This document shows, piece by piece, positions 62,001-64,000 of a stretch of DNA of 64,000 bases. Position 1 is the first letter of the stretch. The number at the start of each line of letters is the position of its first letter. The DNA comes from Lycocorax pyrrhopterus obiensis (taxonomy: Eukaryota > Chordata > Aves > Passeriformes > Paradisaeidae): assembly GCA_014706295.1 (NCBI GenBank), contig JACSVZ010000002.1, positions 56,877,617 through 56,941,616 on the forward strand, in the 5' to 3' direction. The notes under the pieces are model-generated. The model saw only the letters and a list, made by a program, of their open reading frames with translations. It made no database searches and was not told where the DNA came from. The position numbers were made by a program, and so were the translations under genes.

Positions 62001-63749
62001 TTTTCTTCTAAAGAGTCCTTAGTAGCAAAAATCTGCTACGTGCCTTCTCTCTGTTATGAATTTCAATTTTTTAAGAAAAGACCAAACAATCGGTAGACAA
62101 CTCAACTGTACAAGGAACTTTCAGGCCATGAGCAGGGCTGTTTTCTTGAATCTAAATGAGTTGGAAGATAATCTTCCTGCCCTGGTTAGTTCCTTCTTGC
62201 CCTGGCAGATGGGTAGATAGAACTCTATATCCAAGGGTCCAACAAACTTGTTAAAACTGAGGTGGATTACAAAGCCCTACAGTGAGCTTGTTTGGGGAGC
62301 CTGGCAGTTTTGGCTGAAATGTTGTAGGAAATAATCATGGGAGCAGCTTTGCCAGCAGCTAAGAGTCAGGATAGATTTTGGTAGAGAGAAAACAAGCTGG
62401 GATTTATAAATTCTGCAGACACTGTTACTTGCGAGGGGCACATCCATCTGGACTCCTGCTGTTACACTACACAGGGGAATGGATCAGGATTTTTAGGACC
62501 ACAGCATACAAAACAAAACTAAATTTGCTGTCAAACAAATAGCTGCTTGCAGTAGAAATAAATCTCTTCTGTGGAGTCAACTAAAAAAATACTTTAAATT
62601 AATTTTTAATATTTACTACAGGAATTGATACACAGTAGCATAGAAACATTTGTATTCACAAGGCATAAATATTTTCTGCACTTGGAATCATTCAAAAGCC
62701 AGAGGCCAAAAGATTATGCAAATTTTGGTTCTCATCCAAAACATCCAAACATCTTTCACTGTGTCAGAAGGAATTATTATGGTGAGCAGTCCAGCGATCA
62801 GTGTAGTTCATTGCCGTGTCTTTTTCTGCAGTATGCTGGAGAGTATAGAACTGTTACACTGTGCCTTAGAATAGGTTGGAGTATTTCTTCTGATTCCTGT
62901 CCATGGCTTGGAGAATGAAAATACATCACAGATCTGGTTCAAATGCATTCAAGTGTCCTGCTGATGAATCTCTCTATTCATATTTTTATTTATGCTGTTT
63001 GAATGGTGAAAAATCACATGGAAAAAAAGTTTCAAAAGCTGATTAAAATCTGTGTAAAACCCATGTAATTTTATGCAGATTAGCTAATCAAATTCTCTGT
63101 TGCTTATAGCAACATTAAAATAGGCACAAATAAAATACTTATATCCAAAATAGATCCATGTCATTCTTTCAAAATACATCCTGATACCTTTAAGTCACAG
63201 ATTCATCACTGATTTACATTTCAAATAGTTGTAGTTTCTACTCATCAATCCTTATGCCTGTTAATGCTCTCATTCAAGAAGGAGCCCAGGAAAGAAACAG
63301 ATGAGCTACATGAATGCATGTCAGGTCTTGTAGCCCTGAGTTTTTAGTAGTGCTGTTTCTCAAAGGAACATATATATGGTTGATGGGCTGACTCAGCTGT
63401 TTAGAACAATCCAGTCCTTGAAACCAGGATTTCTTATATTTTGCTGAGAAAACTTTTAAACAGATACTGTATTATTCTACTAATACTACTGTATGCCAGC
63501 AACAGGGGCTTAGAAAAGGCAGTTGATTGATTTTTCATTTGTCTTCCTTAGCCTGTCTTTGATTCTAGTCTCAAAAGGGGCAAGTCAAAATCCCGCCTAG
63601 TATTTCTAAGCCCATGTGTGGCCCACATGTCTAGTTTAATTTTCGTATTGGAAACTAGTAGTTCACATATTAGGTTTTTGATTTACTTATTTTTCCAGAG
63701 CTGTGTAGTACCTCAGTGTACTGCAAAAATGCAAATGAATTTGTCTGGG
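59078..63749. other. Non-coding, presumed intron
   Basis: About 4.7 kb of AT-rich sequence with no recognisable repeat family. An acceptor-like site at about 62819 is followed by an open segment (62820-62864), but no convincing donor (GTTGGA) closes it. Confidence 0.5.
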
Positions 63750-64000
63750 TGTCCTAGTTTGAAAGACAGGTGTCTGTCAAGGAAGGCAGGAGCCTCCCCT
63801 GAAATGGAAAATGCAACCCCCTTCCCTCTGAATTATTATAATTTTGAAATTAAGGGGCTTTCAGGCAAAGATATGAGGGGTAGGAATAACAGTTCTTTAC
63901 TAATATATATATATATGTACGGCAAGGCAAACAAACAACAATAACTATGGCAGTAACAGCAAACACAACCACAAACCCAGTGCCAGCCCCTCTCGGCTGT
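63750..64000 (-). mobile_element. Solo LTR, family B, copy 3 (cut by the window edge)
   Basis: The + strand starts TGTCCTAGTTTGAAAGACAG and runs to the window end at CTCTCGGCTGT. It matches copy 2 (44903) at about 95% by eye over 250 bp, including the ACTAATATATATATATGTA box. The part that would carry the CTCF-like motifs lies just beyond the window. Whether it is solo or part of a provirus cannot be told. Confidence 0.8.

Noticed and set aside
62820..62864. Possible exon after TTTTTCTGCAG
   Set aside because: Open segment, but the donor GTTGGA is poor and the residues do not supply the missing C1 ligand in the expected place.
1..64000. CRISPR arrays, operons, prokaryotic or phage systems
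   Set aside because: Nothing in the window fits; intron structure, CR1 and LTRs show a vertebrate nuclear genome.

Overview
This window looks like an intron-dominated stretch of a bird chromosome, most likely a passerine. The evidence is AT-rich non-coding DNA, a CR1 non-LTR retrotransposon with the avian CR1 3' end, and several endogenous retrovirus (ERV) LTR families of a kind common in songbird genomes. There is nothing prokaryotic: no operons, no CRISPR array, and no recognisable rRNA or tRNA gene. Almost all short reading frames are chance frames or lie inside LTRs.

The only host gene I can support is on the + strand. Exons at 21112-21223 and 36367-36404 join in phase and encode most of a C1 zinc-binding domain. 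Its Cys/His spacing and wording resemble the N-terminal C1 of tensins (TNS2, and the long variants of TNS1 and TNS3). Two further small phase-0 exons, at 2303-2347 and 58191-58232, are candidates for the same transcript. If all are real, the window spans about 56 kb of one gene with introns of roughly 15-22 kb. The paralogue cannot be settled from this sequence.

The rest of the identifiable content is mobile DNA. (1) 4161-7680 is a young, internally deleted ERV with two LTRs, a 6-bp target duplication, a gag fragment, a degenerate minisatellite where gag-pro-pol sequence should be, a broken RT with YMDD, and an integrase tail; it has no env. (2) 17823-18389 and 18422-19461 are two solo LTRs lying head to head. 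(3) 21734-23167 is a 1.4-kb solo LTR with exact 5-bp duplications. (4) 25700-26341 is another solo LTR. (5) 38261-39470, 44903-45859 and 63750-64000 (cut by the window edge) are three copies of one LTR family; the two complete copies each carry a pair of CTCF-like motifs. (6) 48903-49235 is a 333-bp solo LTR with exact 6-bp duplications. (7) 52346-55488 is a long 5'-truncated CR1 on the minus strand, into which a 451-bp LTR-like element (53089-53539) has inserted; that insert contains a 36-bp-arm hairpin. (8) 58494-59072 is a solo LTR with exact 5-bp duplications. A few microsatellites complete the picture.

The most interesting items are the CTCF-like motif pair carried by a repeated LTR family, the hairpin inside the nested LTR-like element, the minisatellite that replaces part of the young ERV's coding region, and the in-frame tandem splice donors of the candidate exon at 58191.
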